This document shows positions 1-10,947 of a DNA stretch of 64,000 bases, one piece after another. Below the pieces are notes generated by a model that saw only the letters and a program-made list of their open reading frames with translations, did not search any database and was not told where the DNA came from. The position numbers and the translations under genes were made by a program. Source of the DNA: Mauremys mutica (taxonomy: Eukaryota > Chordata > Testudines > Geoemydidae); assembly GCF_020497125.1 (NCBI RefSeq), contig NC_059082.1, forward strand, positions 48,382,524 to 48,446,523, written 5' to 3'. The stretch's first letter is position 1. The number at the start of each line of letters is the position of its first letter.

Positions 1-90
1 AAAGAGCATGCTTTCTGGACAAAATGCTTTACTTTGATTAATAGCATGTAGCCGTTTATTCTAATCATGGTATTCTTGTGAATGTTCCAG

Positions 91-182
91 GCTCTTTCCT
101 CTGTGATTCTCCAGTGCTGGCTATGCATGAAGAAAGCATTTACACAGTTGAGCCAAATCGGGTTCAGGTCCGCACCTGGCAG
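91..182 (+). CDS. IFT140: IFT140 internal exon (a)
   Basis: This is an internal exon of IFT140, a subunit of the IFT-A complex that drives retrograde transport in cilia and helps membrane-protein entry. The translation begins [20 protein letters not shown] and ends VRTWQ, which matches the vertebrate IFT140 second WD40 propeller as I know it. The acceptor is TTCCAG before position 91 and the donor is GTGAGT after 182. The exon is 92 nt: two bases complete a glycine codon begun in the previous exon, then 30 codons, ending in phase 0. The previous exon lies outside the window. Confidence 0.93.
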
Positions 183-850
183 GTGAGTACTGCTGGTCCA
201 GGGCTGGTGGAGCAATGGGACAGTTAATAATACATTACTGAAGTGCTGGGTTCAAAGTGCCTAGGAAGCTTATTTAGTGGGTTTACCCTGCTGCATGTAG
301 TTAACCCACACTGTTTTTTCTTGCTTAGTTTCTCCTCAGATCAGTGTCTGAGGCAAACCAAACCCAGATAGGGGTGCATATGTTCTTGTGGTATAGCGTG
401 CTGGCCCCACTGATTATTCAAGAACCCCTTTCTTACTCACCAGACAAGGACAGTGACATATAGGGTTGAAACTACCCAGTCATCTCTCATCCCTCACAGA
501 GGTCAGGTGCTGTGTTTATGGCTGAAAAAATACAGATTGGGGTTCAGTAAATGTAGCACCTCTGCCCTTGGCATAGGAAGGAAAATGTGCTATTAAAAGT
601 TTTGGCTGAAGGACCTGTGTCATTTTCTATATTATAAAACACCTAGCATATTTGGGCACTACTACAATCTAAATAATAAGAAACAACAACAGTAGACAAA
701 GGGACTTTGTAAGGGCCAGAGTTTTTAAAATGTATCAAAGTATGTGGGCACAAGCAGGTAAATGCATGTGTAAAATATAGTTGCATGCCTAGAATGGATA
801 AATATACATGCAAATGGTGTGTGCTTCTACAGTCAGTATTTCTGTGTCAC

Positions 851-2047
851 TCACTCATGCCCGTCACCCCAATCGGGGTATGGGCCGCCAACCACAGATC
901 TCCAGAGTCCTCTATCCTGGGCCATTCGCTCTAGCTGGTTCCAGGTATAGCCCATTTTTTTGCTATCAGCCTGAAGGTCGCGTCGCCAGGTGTTTCTTGG
1001 ACGGCCTCTTTTCCGCTTGCCTTGGGGGTTCCACCGCAGTGCCTGTCTAGTGATGTTAGTTGGCTGCTTGCGTAGTGTATGTCCTATCCAGCCCCACCTT
1101 CTCCTTCTGATTTCTTCCTCTGCTGGGAGTTGACGGGTCCTCTCCAAGAGGTGGATGTTACTGATGGTGTCTGGCCAGCGGATCTGGAGAATCCTTCTGA
1201 GGCAGCTATTAATGAAGGTTTGGATCTTCCTGATGGTTGTTTTGGTTGTCCTCCAGGTTTCAGCTCCATACAGTAGGACTGATTTCACGTTGGAGTTGAA
1301 CAGTCGAATTTTTATTGCCAAAGACAACTCTCTGGAGCTCCAGATGTTCTTGAGCTGTAAGAAGGCTGCTCTTGCCTTACCAATCCTTACTTTGATATCT
1401 GCGTCTGTGCCACCCTGCTGGTCGATGATGCTACCTAGGTAGGTGAAGGACTGCACTTCTTCCAGGGGGCTTCCATTCAGTGTGACTGGGTCGTTGCTGA
1501 TGGAGTTAATCCTAAGGATCTTGATCTTGTCCTTGTGGATGTTGAGGCCAACCTGTGATGACGTGGCTGCCACTACATTGGTCTTCTCTTGCATCTGCTG
1601 TTTACTGTGCGAAAGGAGTGCAAGGTCGTCGGCAAAGTCCAGGTCATCAAGCTGGGTCCACAACGTCCACTGGATTCCGTTCCTACGCTCGTAAGTGGAT
1701 GTCTTCATAATCCAATCGATGACGAGGAGAAAGAGAAGTGGTGACAACAAGCATCCTTGTCTGACTCCAGTTCGCACCTGGAAGCTGTTTGTGAGCTGCC
1801 CTCCATGGATCACTCTACAGTGTATACCGTCCTATGAGTTCTTGATCAGGTTGACCACCTTTGCTGGGATGCCATAGTGCCGAAGGAGCTTCCAGAGGGT
1901 CTCTCGATCCACGCTATTGAACACTTTCTCATAGTCAACAAAGTTGATGTACAACGAGGAGTTCCACTCCATAGACTGCTCGACTATGATGCGGAGCATT
2001 GCTATCTGGTCCGTGCATGGTCTGTTCTGCCAGAAACCTGCCTGTTC
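851..2047 (-). pseudogene. LINE reverse transcriptase palm and C-terminal domain
   Basis: This is the second part of the RTE-like LINE. It reads NRPCTDQIAMLRII, then a motif A region (INFVDYEKVFNSVDR), [12 protein letters not shown] (motif B), [11 protein letters not shown] (motif C with the catalytic DD) and the C-terminal region [11 protein letters not shown]...[16 protein letters not shown] stop near 1814 splits the frame. The protein ends at about 851, close to the element's 3' end. The RT catalytic FADD is intact, but the copy is dead through the frameshifts and the DIRS insertion. Confidence 0.85.
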
Positions 2048-2050
2048 TTC

Positions 2051-2229
2051 TTCGAGTGATTGCTCATATCCATTCCATGTAGGTGTACACGCGCCGCATG
2101 CACATTCGTCGGAAGACTTTTACCCTAGCAACTCAGTGGATCCGCTGGGCACTCCCTGGAGTGGCGCCACCATGGCCGCGGATATATACCCCAGCTGACC
2201 CACCCACTCCTCAGTTCCTTCTTACCGCC
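2051..2229 (+). repeat. DIRS-1 left inverted terminal repeat
   Basis: About 180 bp that pairs with 4327-4506 in reverse complement. Matching landmarks are the palindromic TGGCGCCACCATGGCCGCGG block, TATATACCCCAGC and CAGTTCCTTCTTACCGCC. Confidence 0.9.
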
Positions 2230-2422
2230 CGTGTCGGTCGTTTGAACAGTGGAGTGCAGCTTAGCTGACCTTCACCTCCCTAGCATTCTCATAGCTTTCG
2301 TGTATATAGTTCAAAAATCAGTTTAAAGTTAGTATTAGTTGTTTCTTAAGTAGTTAAATTAGAGTTTAGTAAATTTAGTCGGGTTCGGGGCTCTGGCCCT
2401 CCCCGCACCGGGGCTGGCGCTC

Positions 2423-4279
2423 ATGCCCAGTTCCCTGGGATTCAAGCCGTGTTCGGCTTGCCATCACCCGATGCCTAAAGGAGATCTGCATGACTCCTGT
2501 TTAAAATGCCTCGGGGAGTCGCACTTATCCTCTAAGTGCGCGATTTGCAAGTCTTTCAAGCCTCGCAAAAAGAAGGAGAGGGACATTAGACTGAAACAGC
2601 TCCTCATGGAGGCAGCTCTAACCCCTCCGTCCTCGGCACCGAGTGCACCTTCGTCGGACGCGAAGAGTTCGTCTTCGGCACCGGGCCGCACCGGTGCACC
2701 CGCTTCTTCTCAGCACCGAACGTCATCAGTGCCTAAGTCAAGCCAGAGGCGCTCGCTCTCTCCTAGAGCGAAGATTTCTAAGACCCCCGCCGCCCCAGCA
2801 CCGCCCGCGGTGCGGCATGAGGGCACGGCTCCACTGCACCGCACGGTGCCTGCAGCCACCGTGCTACCGCCTGAGCCGTTGCCGTCAACTCCGGCTCCCC
2901 AAGGCCCGTTGAGTCCGGCTCCTGTCTCCCCGGCACCTGCCGTGGTTGAGTTGATGGTGCCTTCTACGCCGGAGGTCTGCGAGGTGGCAAAGGACCTGAT
3001 AGTGCTCTCGGATGCGGCACCGCCGCCGCCCCCGGCACCGTCGGTGCGGGCTATCCAATGGATGGGGAAGCCAGCGTTGATCCATCCTGCTTCCGCCAGC
3101 GCTTCCGCCCTGCACCGCTCCCGGTCACAGTCCTACCGATGTTCCAGGTCCCGGCACTGTTCTCGCTCCTCCCGTCGCTCACAGTCACGGCACCGCTCCT
3201 CAGCACGGCGCCGGTCGGACTCGCGGCACCGCTCTAGATCCCGGTCGCCGTTGTACTTCTCCCGGCACCGCTCGAGGTCTCAGCACCGGTCTCGGCACCG
3301 TTCTTCTAGAAGCCGCTCCCGACGCTGATACACCAGGTCCAGGTTGATCTCCCGGCACCGAGCCGGTCGCAGATCCCGGTTCCGTTCTCGGCACCGCAGT
3401 TTCTCACGGCACCATTCCCCGGTGCGGAAGAGTACCAGATCGGTGGGGACGTCGGCTCAAGGCCTATCCGCTCCACCATGGCCTTCCAGGCATCCGTCAG
3501 CCTCCTCGCACATGGGAAGCTACTACTCCCAAGACCCGGAAGCGGACGTCCCAGAGGGCCTGTTTCAGGAACCGCATCCTGAAACGCAGGGTAACCAGCA
3601 GTGGCCTTTTTGGACACTTTGGGCGTACCATCAGGCCCAAGGTGCTCCCCTTGCTCCGTCACGGGCCGCCTCTTTGGACCATCGGGCCCCGGAGGCCACA
3701 ATTTGTCGCCCTCCACCAGCGGGCGTGGACGCCCAGTTACCTCCTCCAGTCGCCTCCCCAGTGCCTCCGGAGCAGGAACCTCAGCTCGAGGAGCAGATGC
3801 CGGATGTCCTGGCCCCCGGGGTCTCGTCCTCCTCTTCACCGGACGAGGCAGTGGCGGGCGCGTCATCCTCGAGTCCACCTCCAGTCGACCTTGCTTCCCA
3901 TCAGGACCTCCTTAGGCGGATTACCCTGAATATCAACCTGCAGGTGGAGGAGGTCCCAGAGGTCGAAGACCCTGTGTGCAGCATCCTGGCGGCGGACGCA
4001 CCCACGAGAGTGGCTCTGCCGTTCATTAAGACGATCCAGGCCAAGGCAGATACCCTTTGGCAATCGCCGGCTTCAATTCCACCGATGGCTAAGGGGGTCG
4101 AGCGAAAATATATGGTGCCATCCAGGGGGTATGAGTATCTTTACATGCACCCTCCTCCCTCCTCGTCCAGTCTGTTAATGACAAAGAGCGCCATGGTCAA
4201 CCGGCCCCCGCGCCAAAGTCCAGGATGGACCTCCTGGGCCGCAAAGTATACTCGGCGGGCGCCTTGCAACTCCGCATAG
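2423..4279 (+). pseudogene. DIRS-1 gag-like ORF
   Basis: A long gag-like reading frame that starts MPSSLGFKPCSACHHPMPKG. It carries a cysteine-rich N-terminus (C..C...C..C then CAICKSF), a proline/serine-rich middle and an arginine/serine-rich stretch of RHRSRS type at about residues 235-300. One in-frame TGA at 3326-3328 splits it. The same frame continues to 4279, with the conserved gag C-terminal block LPFIKTIQAKADTLWQSPAS. The last conserved block (GRKVYSAGALQLRIANQHAL) is in another frame at 4225-4310, so there is also a frameshift near 4200. The protein probably packages the element RNA; no enzymatic domain is visible. Confidence 0.8.
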
Positions 4280-4326
4280 CGAATCAGCATGCTCTGCCGG
4301 CAAGTGGGGCAAGTTCCTTCTTAGCC

Positions 4327-4506
4327 GGCAAGAAGGAACTGAGGAGTGGGTGGGTCGGCTGGGGTATATATCCGCGGCCATGGTGGCGCCACTCCAGGGG
4401 GCGCCCAGCCGACCCACTGAGTCGCTAGGGTAAAAGTCTTCCAACGAACGTGCACGCGGCGCGCGTACACCTACATGGAATGGATATGAGCAACACATCT
4501 CGAAGA
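4327..4506 (-). repeat. DIRS-1 right inverted terminal repeat
   Basis: This is the reverse complement of the left repeat with a few mismatches. It reads GGCAAGAAGGAACTGAGGAG, then CCGCGGCCATGGTGGCGCCA, and ends in ATCTCGAAGAA. Close similarity between the two repeats fits a fairly recent insertion. Confidence 0.9.
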
Positions 4507-4539
4507 ACAACAGTTACAATGGTGAGTAACCGTCTTTTC

Positions 4540-5324
4540 ATCTCGTAGCTGTGGATCGACGGCATCCTTCATTCTCTCTAAGAGGACTCGGTTGAAAACC
4601 TTCCCTGGCACTGACAGGAGTGTGATTCCTCTATAGTTGGCACAATTGCTGAGGTCTCCTTTCTTGGGGATTTTGATGAGGTATCCCTCTTTCCAGTCTG
4701 CCGGAATCACTTCTTCTTCCCATATCTTCTCAAACAGGGGGGGTACAGCATTTCCACTGAAGCATCCAGGTCTACTTTCAGGGCCTCTGCTGGGATGTCG
4801 TCAGGTCCAGCCGCCTTCCTGTTCTTCATCATGGTGATGGCTTTTCTGATCTTATCTCTGGTTGTTTTATCGCAATTGATTGGGAGGTCCTCGTTGGCTG
4901 GGTCGATGTCTGGTGGATTTGGTGGTGCTGGTCTGTTCAGGAGTTCCTCAAAGTGCTCCGCCCATCTGTTCATCTGTTGTTCTATTCCTGTTATAGACTT
5001 TCCCTGCTTGTCTTTAACGGGACGTTCTGGCTTGCTGAACTTTCCAGACAGTCGCTTGGTAGTATCGTACAGCTGTTTCATGTTGCCGCTGTATGCTGCC
5101 TGCTCCGCTTCTGCTGCCAGTCCATCCACATAATCTCTCTTATCCTTCCTAATATTCCTCTTCACTGCTCTGTGGTCTTCAGCATACTCTTTTTGAGCTT
5201 TGGCCTTTGCTGCTCTAGTCCTGCTGTTGTTGACTGCTGCCTTCTTCTTCTTTCTGTCTTCTATCTTAGTCAAGGTCTCTGCTGTGAGCCACTCTTTCTG
5301 CTGGTGTTTCTTAATTCCAAGCAC
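4540..5324 (-). pseudogene. LINE linker and start of reverse transcriptase
   Basis: This continues the RTE-like LINE after a frameshift. A lysine/alanine-rich linker (EDRKKKKAAVNNSRTRAAKA) is followed by MNRWAEHFEELLN and MKNRKAAGPDDIPAE, then after another frameshift near 4710 by NYRGITLLSVPGKVFNRVL, the RT fingers motif. The coding sense ends at the DIRS boundary near 4540 and resumes at about 2047. Confidence 0.8.
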
Positions 5325-5340
5325 TTCCTGGCATACTGAC

Positions 5341-6351
5341 CTAAGTGTCTCTCACTTTCTGCCATCTGTTGAGTACACTGTCTTCCTCTTCCTCAGACCG
5401 ATCCTGTAGTACTGAAAACTTATTCTTCAGCGTCAGTCCAAAATCTTCCTTGGTCTTATGGTCCTTCAGAAGGCTGACGTTGTACTTCACTCTTCTGTCT
5501 GACGCGTCTATCCAGTTCTTCTTCAGCTTCAGCTTCAATCTGGCCACCACTAAGTGATGGTCGGACGCCGCGTCTGCTCCTCTTCTAACTCTAACGTCCT
5601 GCAAGGATCTTCTGAACTTCTTGCTAATGCAGACATGGTCGATCTGGTTTTCTGTCATGCCTGCTGGCAATACCCAGGTACTCTTGTGGATCCGCTTGTG
5701 AGGAAAGATGCTACCTCCTGTGACCAGGTTGTTAAGTGCACACAGATCCACAAATCTCTCTCCATTCTCACTCATCTCTCCCAGAGCGTGGGTCCCCATG
5801 ACTTGTTCGTATCCTGTGTTGTCAGGTCCAATTTTGGCATTAAAGTCTCCCATAAGGATGGTGATGTCTTTGTCTGGGAGAATCTCTAATATTTTCTGGA
5901 GTCTGTTGTAAAAGTAGTCTTTATCCTCCTCTTCACTGTCATTAGTTGGAGCGTAGCACTGAACAACATTCATCTTAATCCTCTTCATTTTAGTTCTGAA
6001 GGATGCTGTGATGATCCTGGGACCATGTGCCTCCCAACCAATCAGTGCTCTCTGTACCTGCTTGGACAACATGAAGCCTACTCCCTGTGTGTGGGGTGCG
6101 TCGCTCTCTTCATGTCCTGAATACAGCAACAGCTCTCCTGTCAACAGTCGTCTCTGTCCAGCTTGCGTCCATCTTGTCTCGCTAATGCCTAGTAGGGTCA
6201 GGTTGTTGCTCCTCATTTCTGCTGCAACCTGCGCCGTCTTTCCTGACTCATACATGGTCCTCACGTTCCATGTGCCGATGGTAATCCTCCTGGTTGCAAG
6301 AAGGGTAATCAGCTTAGTGGCTTCCTCGTGGCTTTCACCACCCAGCGTCAT
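5341..6351 (-). pseudogene. LINE APE endonuclease domain
   Basis: This is the N-terminal endonuclease part of the RTE-like LINE polyprotein. It nicks target DNA to prime reverse transcription. The reading frame shows the usual APE landmarks: ITIGTWNVRTMYESGK near the start, SETRWTQAGQRR, QCYAPTND, MGDFNAKIG and the catalytic ASDHHLV block near the end. The frame extends upstream of the listed methionine (into about 6500) across a stop. Downstream the coding sense shifts frame near 5330, so this copy cannot make the full protein. The protein remains well conserved over about 336 residues, so the copy is not extremely old. Confidence 0.85.
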
Positions 6352-8756
6352 GCGTCTTCGAGTTGAAGACCCTTCTTTTTCCAGGCTAAAAGTCTCTGTT
6401 ATCTCTATTGTTGGCGTTTCTGTAGCAAGTTGATTTTTTACAGGGTGGAGTTGCTAGCCCCACGCCCAACCCTCCTCCTTTACCCTGACTTGGGACAGGC
6501 AGATGGCCCCAAAGGACCTCTCTGGTGGAGTTTATTTCTGTGTATGTAACTGCATTCTTTGTGCAAACATGTACGTGTTTGTATCCCCAAGTAGATTTTG
6601 TGGGCACAATTTATACATCTCTTTTGGAAACGTTCATTCTAAAATCTACGGCGTTTAAAAATCAGCAAAGATAAAAGATCCGAGAGAGACTTAAACTGGT
6701 TTAATAAAGTACCTGTACAAAACAGGTCTTGGTTTCCAGGACTCAGTAACTAGTTATTTAAGTATTCACCTTATTTAAGTAAATTAAAGAGATACTGTCT
6801 AGTCAATTTTTGCCTAGAATTTAGGTTTTATAAAAATAATTTTAGGATTTGTAAAGCCCAATAGAGATGTTTCCATGAAATTATATTTAAATTCCAGTGA
6901 AAAAGGCTTTTGGTTTAGATTTAAGTGCTCCCTTGCAGAGTTTGTAACTCAGACTACTTCAAGTAATTTCTCACGTCCATTCTCATGTCCAGCTCTAGCA
7001 CCTCCTGGATGCCCACGCTTATGCGCTGATATAAGGGGCACTGCCAGCCCTGCACCCTTCCAGTTCCTTCTTACCGCCAATGACAGTTGCTGGAACAGTA
7101 TATGCCCTTGCTTTGGCATGCCTTTACTAGTGGTTCACTGAATTGTTTTGCTGTAAATAGTTAGTTTTAGGTGTTAGTTTCTTCTAGTCATTAGTTAATT
7201 AGTTTTAGTTAGGGACGTTGTTCCCGGGATGGGGCATGCCCTAGTCTCTGGGTGTCAAGCCATGTGCTGCCTGCACTAAACTCATGCCCAGAAGTGATCC
7301 CCATGCCAGCTGCTTAAAGTGCCTGGGGGAGGCTCATGTAAGAGAAGCGCAGGAACTGCCAGGGCTTTAGACTCCACACTTAAAAAGACTGGGACATCAG
7401 GTTGAAAGCTCTGCTGATGGAAGCCGTGCTTAGATTGGGCTCCGAGATGGTTGGACTCCGGCACCATGCACCCCTCAGCACCATGCACCCCTACATCCCC
7501 AGTGCCGAGAAAGTGGCACAAGAAGCATGCCCCAAGAGAGCGCTCCCCAGTGCCCAAAGGACACCAGAGAGACTTGGGAAGTGAGACGTGACCTGTGCCG
7601 GACCACTCGCACAGCCCACCTGAGGATGCCCTCCATGCTGGAAGCCTTTCAGGTGGTCAGTGACCTGATGGCCCTGCCAGTTCCTCTTACACCTAGGAAC
7701 TGCTCGCCTACCACCAGGGAATCATCGAGGGCAGTTGTATTGCGGGGGAAGCCTGCACTGGGCCCTCCATCACAGGCACTGACTTTCCAAAGTGCCGGGC
7801 GGTGCTTGACCCCTGGCTCTACCCCAGGCCCCACCCCCACTCCACTCCTTCCCCCAAGGCCCCGCCCCCAAGGCCCCGCCCCCACCTCCTCCTGCGCTCT
7901 CTCCGCTCCCGCACTGCCTCTTCCCACCTGGTTCCACTCCCTCCCCTGACTGTGCTGCATCCTCTCTCCTCCCCACTCCTTCCCAGCCTCCTGCACATCG
8001 CGAAACAGCTGTTTTGCAGCGTGCAGGAGGCTGGGGGTGGGGGGCGCTGATCTACAGGGCCTGCTGGTGAGCGGGAGGCACTGGTGGGAGGGAGCTGATG
8101 GGGGGCTGCCGGTGGGTGCTCAGCACCCACCATTTTTCCCCCTGGAGCACCCACAGAGTCAATGCCTATGCCCTCCACCATGGTCCCCAGCCCAACACCA
8201 GTCTCCATCACTATCCCGACGTCTGTCTCCAGCGGGCCGGAACCGGTTGCCAATGCCCAGGTGCTGGTTGCCCGAGAATTGGCACCGATCACCCGATCTC
8301 AAGCATTGGTCATGTGGCACTGGAGTTACTGGAGTCCTGGTGCCACTCACCAGAATCCCAGCACCGATCACTGGCCTCCTGTAGCTGGTCTCTGGTACAG
8401 AGGCATCGTTCTCCAGCTCCCCATCATAGCCGGCAAGAGGGTACATCAATGACACTGCCCTAGTCTTCATATGAGAAGCCCTCATCAGACTCTGAGGGAG
8501 GAAGTGTCCCCTCAAAAGAGGCGCCATCACTTGGCATACCATCTATGGGCCTGTGGCCTCCAGGGAGCGGCCAGTCCAGTGGCAGTACTGGAACCCCTGT
8601 GGGTTCCCAGCGGCACTGGGACAGTTCTCGTACCTCCCATCTGTACCCATCTGTGGTGGTTGGTACTGAAGCCAGGTTCAAACTTAGACCCGGTACCAAA
8701 ACCCCAGCAGTATCCCCAGTTGAGATGGCCACAGAAGAGGTAGAGGATCTGGCCAC

Positions 8757-9155
8757 TTGTCCACACTGGCATCCTCCTCATCTTCCCCAGATGAGGCACT
8801 CGTGGGTCCTGTTAACACCCTGCCTTCTGATGATTTGCAAGCCCACCAAGAGCTCCTTGAGAGGGTGGCTGCCAACTTGGGCTTGGAGGCAGAGGAGCTC
8901 AAAGAGCCAATGGACGCCCTTTTTGATATTCTTGCAGCTCCTGCCAAGGTGGCTCTGCTTGTGCATGAGGGGGTAAAAGCACTATGGCAGACTTTATCTC
9001 TGCCCCCAATTTCTAAATGGGTGGAAAAGAAGTACTATGTGCCCACAAAAGGGTTCAAGTATATATACTCTCACCTGTCCCTGGACTCTCTGGTGGTTGC
9101 TGCAGCCAATGAGAGGGATAGGCAGGGCCAGTCCAGTGCTACCCCCAAAAAATAA
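8757..9155 (+). pseudogene. DIRS-2 gag C-terminal fragment
   Basis: An open frame of 132 codons related to the other gag copies here. It has SSSSPDEALVGP, an HQELLERVAANLGL helix, KVALLVHEGVKALWQTLSLP, and then EKKYYVPTKGFKYIYSHL and SLVVAAANERDRQGQ. The same order of blocks is found in DIRS 1, 3 and 4. Upstream gag sequence (7200-8750) is frameshifted many times. Confidence 0.75.
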
Positions 9156-9653
9156 GGAGTCAAAACACTTGCACCTTTTTGGTAGAAAGGTTTATTCTAC
9201 TGCAATTTGCCAACTCTGTATCGCAAACCAGGAGGCACTGCTGGGGTGATATGACTTCAGTGTTTGGGACTCCATGACCAAATTTAAGGACTATCTGCTG
9301 CAAAAATCAAGGCAGGAATTCTTGGTCATTTTGGAGGAAGGAAAGGCAGTGGCCAGAAGTTCCCTCCAAACTGCCTTAGATGCAGTAGATTTGGCAGCCA
9401 GGTTCATATCTGCAGTCTTTGGACTGTCACAAGAGGTGCAGCAGCTAGTGTAGGATCTTCCGTTTGAAGAATCCTCACTATTTTTGGACCAGATGGACTC
9501 AAAACTACATGGCCTCAAGGACTCCAGAGTCAGCTGGCCTCTGCCACTGCCCAACTGGGCACTAGCCGTTTCCCAAGCAGGAATAGATGTTCTTTTGAAG
9601 GCACGCTCAGGGATGGATTACCAGTCTCCCCCTGGGATCAGCACACCCTCCTT

Positions 9654-9992
9654 TTGTTTTTGAACCACATTTTACCATACCTTTCTGCTTGGGCATCAAT
9701 AACACCAGACCACTGGGTGTTCAGTACTATTGCAGTGGGCTACACCCGCCAGTTTATTTCAATCCCTACATCGCACCCCCATTCCCCGTCCCTCTTCAAG
9801 GACCCTTCTCGCAAACAACTTCTTGTCCAGGAGGTGCAAACCCTCCTATGGACAGGGGCTGTGGAGGTAGTTCCTACAGAACTGAGAGGGAAAGGATTCT
9901 ATGCCCACTATCTCTTGATTCCCAAGGCGAAAGAGAGCCTGAGGCCTATCTGAGATCTGCGTCATCTCAACAAATATCTCAAGAAGATGAGG
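9654..9992 (+). pseudogene. DIRS-2 reverse transcriptase, N-terminal fragment
   Basis: This is the start of a DIRS RT: HWVFSTIAVGYTRQF, LFKDPSRKQLLVQEVQTLL, then GKGFYAHYLLIPKAKESLRPI, a stop, and DLRHLNKYLKKMR. It is cut off at the left end of DIRS 3 before the catalytic motifs. Confidence 0.8.
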
Positions 9993-10348
9993 TTCTTCTT
10001 CGAGTGATTGCGCATATTGATTCCAATTAGGTGTGCGCGCGCTGCATGCATGGCCGTTGGAAAATTTTTCCCCTAGCAGCATCCATTGGGTCGGCTGTGG
10101 AGCCCCCTGGATTGGCACCTCCACGGCGCTCAATATATGACCCTGCCGATCTGGTGCCCCCTCAGTTCCTTCTTACTGCCCGTGACGGTTATTGGAACTG
10201 TGGCGTCTTGCTTAGCAAGTTCTCCATGTGTCCCTAGCTTCATTTAAATAGTAGTAGTTCTGATTTTTGTTGGTAGTTTCTTTTGTTTTGTTTTGTTGTA
10301 GTTAGTGGCAGTTGGGTTTGACCCCAACTGTCTTTCTTCGGGGCTCTC

Positions 10349-10636
10349 ATGCCCAAGTTCCTGGGATTTAAGTCCTGCAAATCCTGCTCCAAGCCCATGC
10401 CAACGGACAACCCCTATGACTCTTGTCTGAAGTGTCTGGGGGAGACTCACCAAGCCGAGAAGTTCAGGATCTGCAAGGGATTTCGTCCTCGGACTGAAAA
10501 GGAGCGGGACTTTTGCCTGAAGCAGCTCCTTAGACTCCAGCCTCCTTCAGTGCGGCAGGACCTGGCACCGAACTCTTCGGTGCGCAGTGTCCGGGCGGCG
10601 GCCGTGGACACGACACTGCGGATGGACTCTGGCTGA
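10349..10636 (+). pseudogene. DIRS-3 gag N-terminus
   Basis: The start MPKFLGFKSCKSCSKPMPT and the following SCLKCLGETHQAEKFRICKG correspond to the cysteine-rich start of the DIRS-1 gag. The pattern is CKSCSKP, then SCLKC, then a single C (FRIC). The frame stops at 10636, and the coding sense continues in other frames up to the Penelope insertion at 10947. Confidence 0.8.
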
Positions 10637-10932
10637 GACCCGCAGCACTGCCGCTCCCTGGCACTGAAGCTGGGAACATCGACCTGGCACTGCTCACACT
10701 CCCTGGCACCGAAGCGACACTGGAAGTCAGAAAAGGGTGGCTCTTCTTTGCAGAGACCCGACCCCTTGGAGCCGACCTCTGTACCGTGTCCAGGGGAGGA
10801 TCACCCAGGAGCGAATGTCGTGGACGTGGCACCGTTGACTTTGGCCCCGCTGGGGGAGTCATTGAGTCCGATGCCATTGGACTTCCCGTCCCACAGTGTG
10901 GTGGAAGTTCAGCTACCGTCCACCCCGGATAC

Positions 10933-10946
10933 CTTTCCATCTGCTA
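10933..10946. repeat. Target-site duplication, left copy (Penelope-like insertion)
   Basis: CTTTCCATCTGCTA, repeated exactly at 11993-12006. Confidence 0.92.
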
Positions 10947-10947
10947 C

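Larger units (their letters stand above)
2048..4538 (+). mobile_element. DIRS retrotransposon 1, internally deleted, in the LINE
   Basis: A 2.5-kb DIRS-type element with long inverted terminal repeats and a gag-like ORF, but no RT, RNase H or recombinase. It begins TTCTTCGAGTGATTGCTCAT and ends with ACAACAGTTAC...GGTGAGTAACC, the terminal signatures shared by the other DIRS copies here. I see no target duplication at the LINE junctions, as expected for tyrosine-recombinase integration. The gag coding region runs to about 4300 and then joins the right inverted repeat directly, so the middle of the element is deleted. Confidence 0.88.
841..6500 (-). mobile_element. RTE-like non-LTR retrotransposon (LINE), split by a DIRS insertion
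   Basis: Read on the minus strand, this is a nearly full-length LINE with an apurinic/apyrimidinic endonuclease at about 6351-5500, a linker, a reverse transcriptase and a C-terminal region ending near 851. The coding frame is decayed by frameshifts (for example near 5330 and 4710) and is interrupted by a DIRS element at about 2048-4538. The coding sense resumes across the insertion: the RDE end at about 4540 continues as QAGF near 2047. The short 3' end carries GAGTGAGT-type repeats near 845, as RTE-type elements often do. Clade assignment (RTE-like) is by motif style only. Confidence 0.8.
6955..9992 (+). mobile_element. DIRS retrotransposon 2, 5' part (old, degraded)
   Basis: A strongly decayed DIRS copy. 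The left inverted repeat is recognisable at about 6955-7090 (CTGATATAAGGGGCACTGCC, then CAGTTCCTTCTTACCGCC). Gag-like sequence follows from about 7200, with a better preserved gag C-terminus at 8757-9155 and the beginning of RT at 9654-9992. It stops abruptly at 9992 where another DIRS begins. Its 3' end is probably the fragment at 15655-16112, whose terminal repeat shares the GCCAGCCCT block with this copy and not with DIRS 3. Confidence 0.75.

Noticed and set aside
7770..8384. Long open frames on both strands between 7650 and 8550
   Set aside because: GC-rich decayed DIRS gag. The frames have Pro/Arg-rich composition, overlap on both strands and share no conserved blocks.
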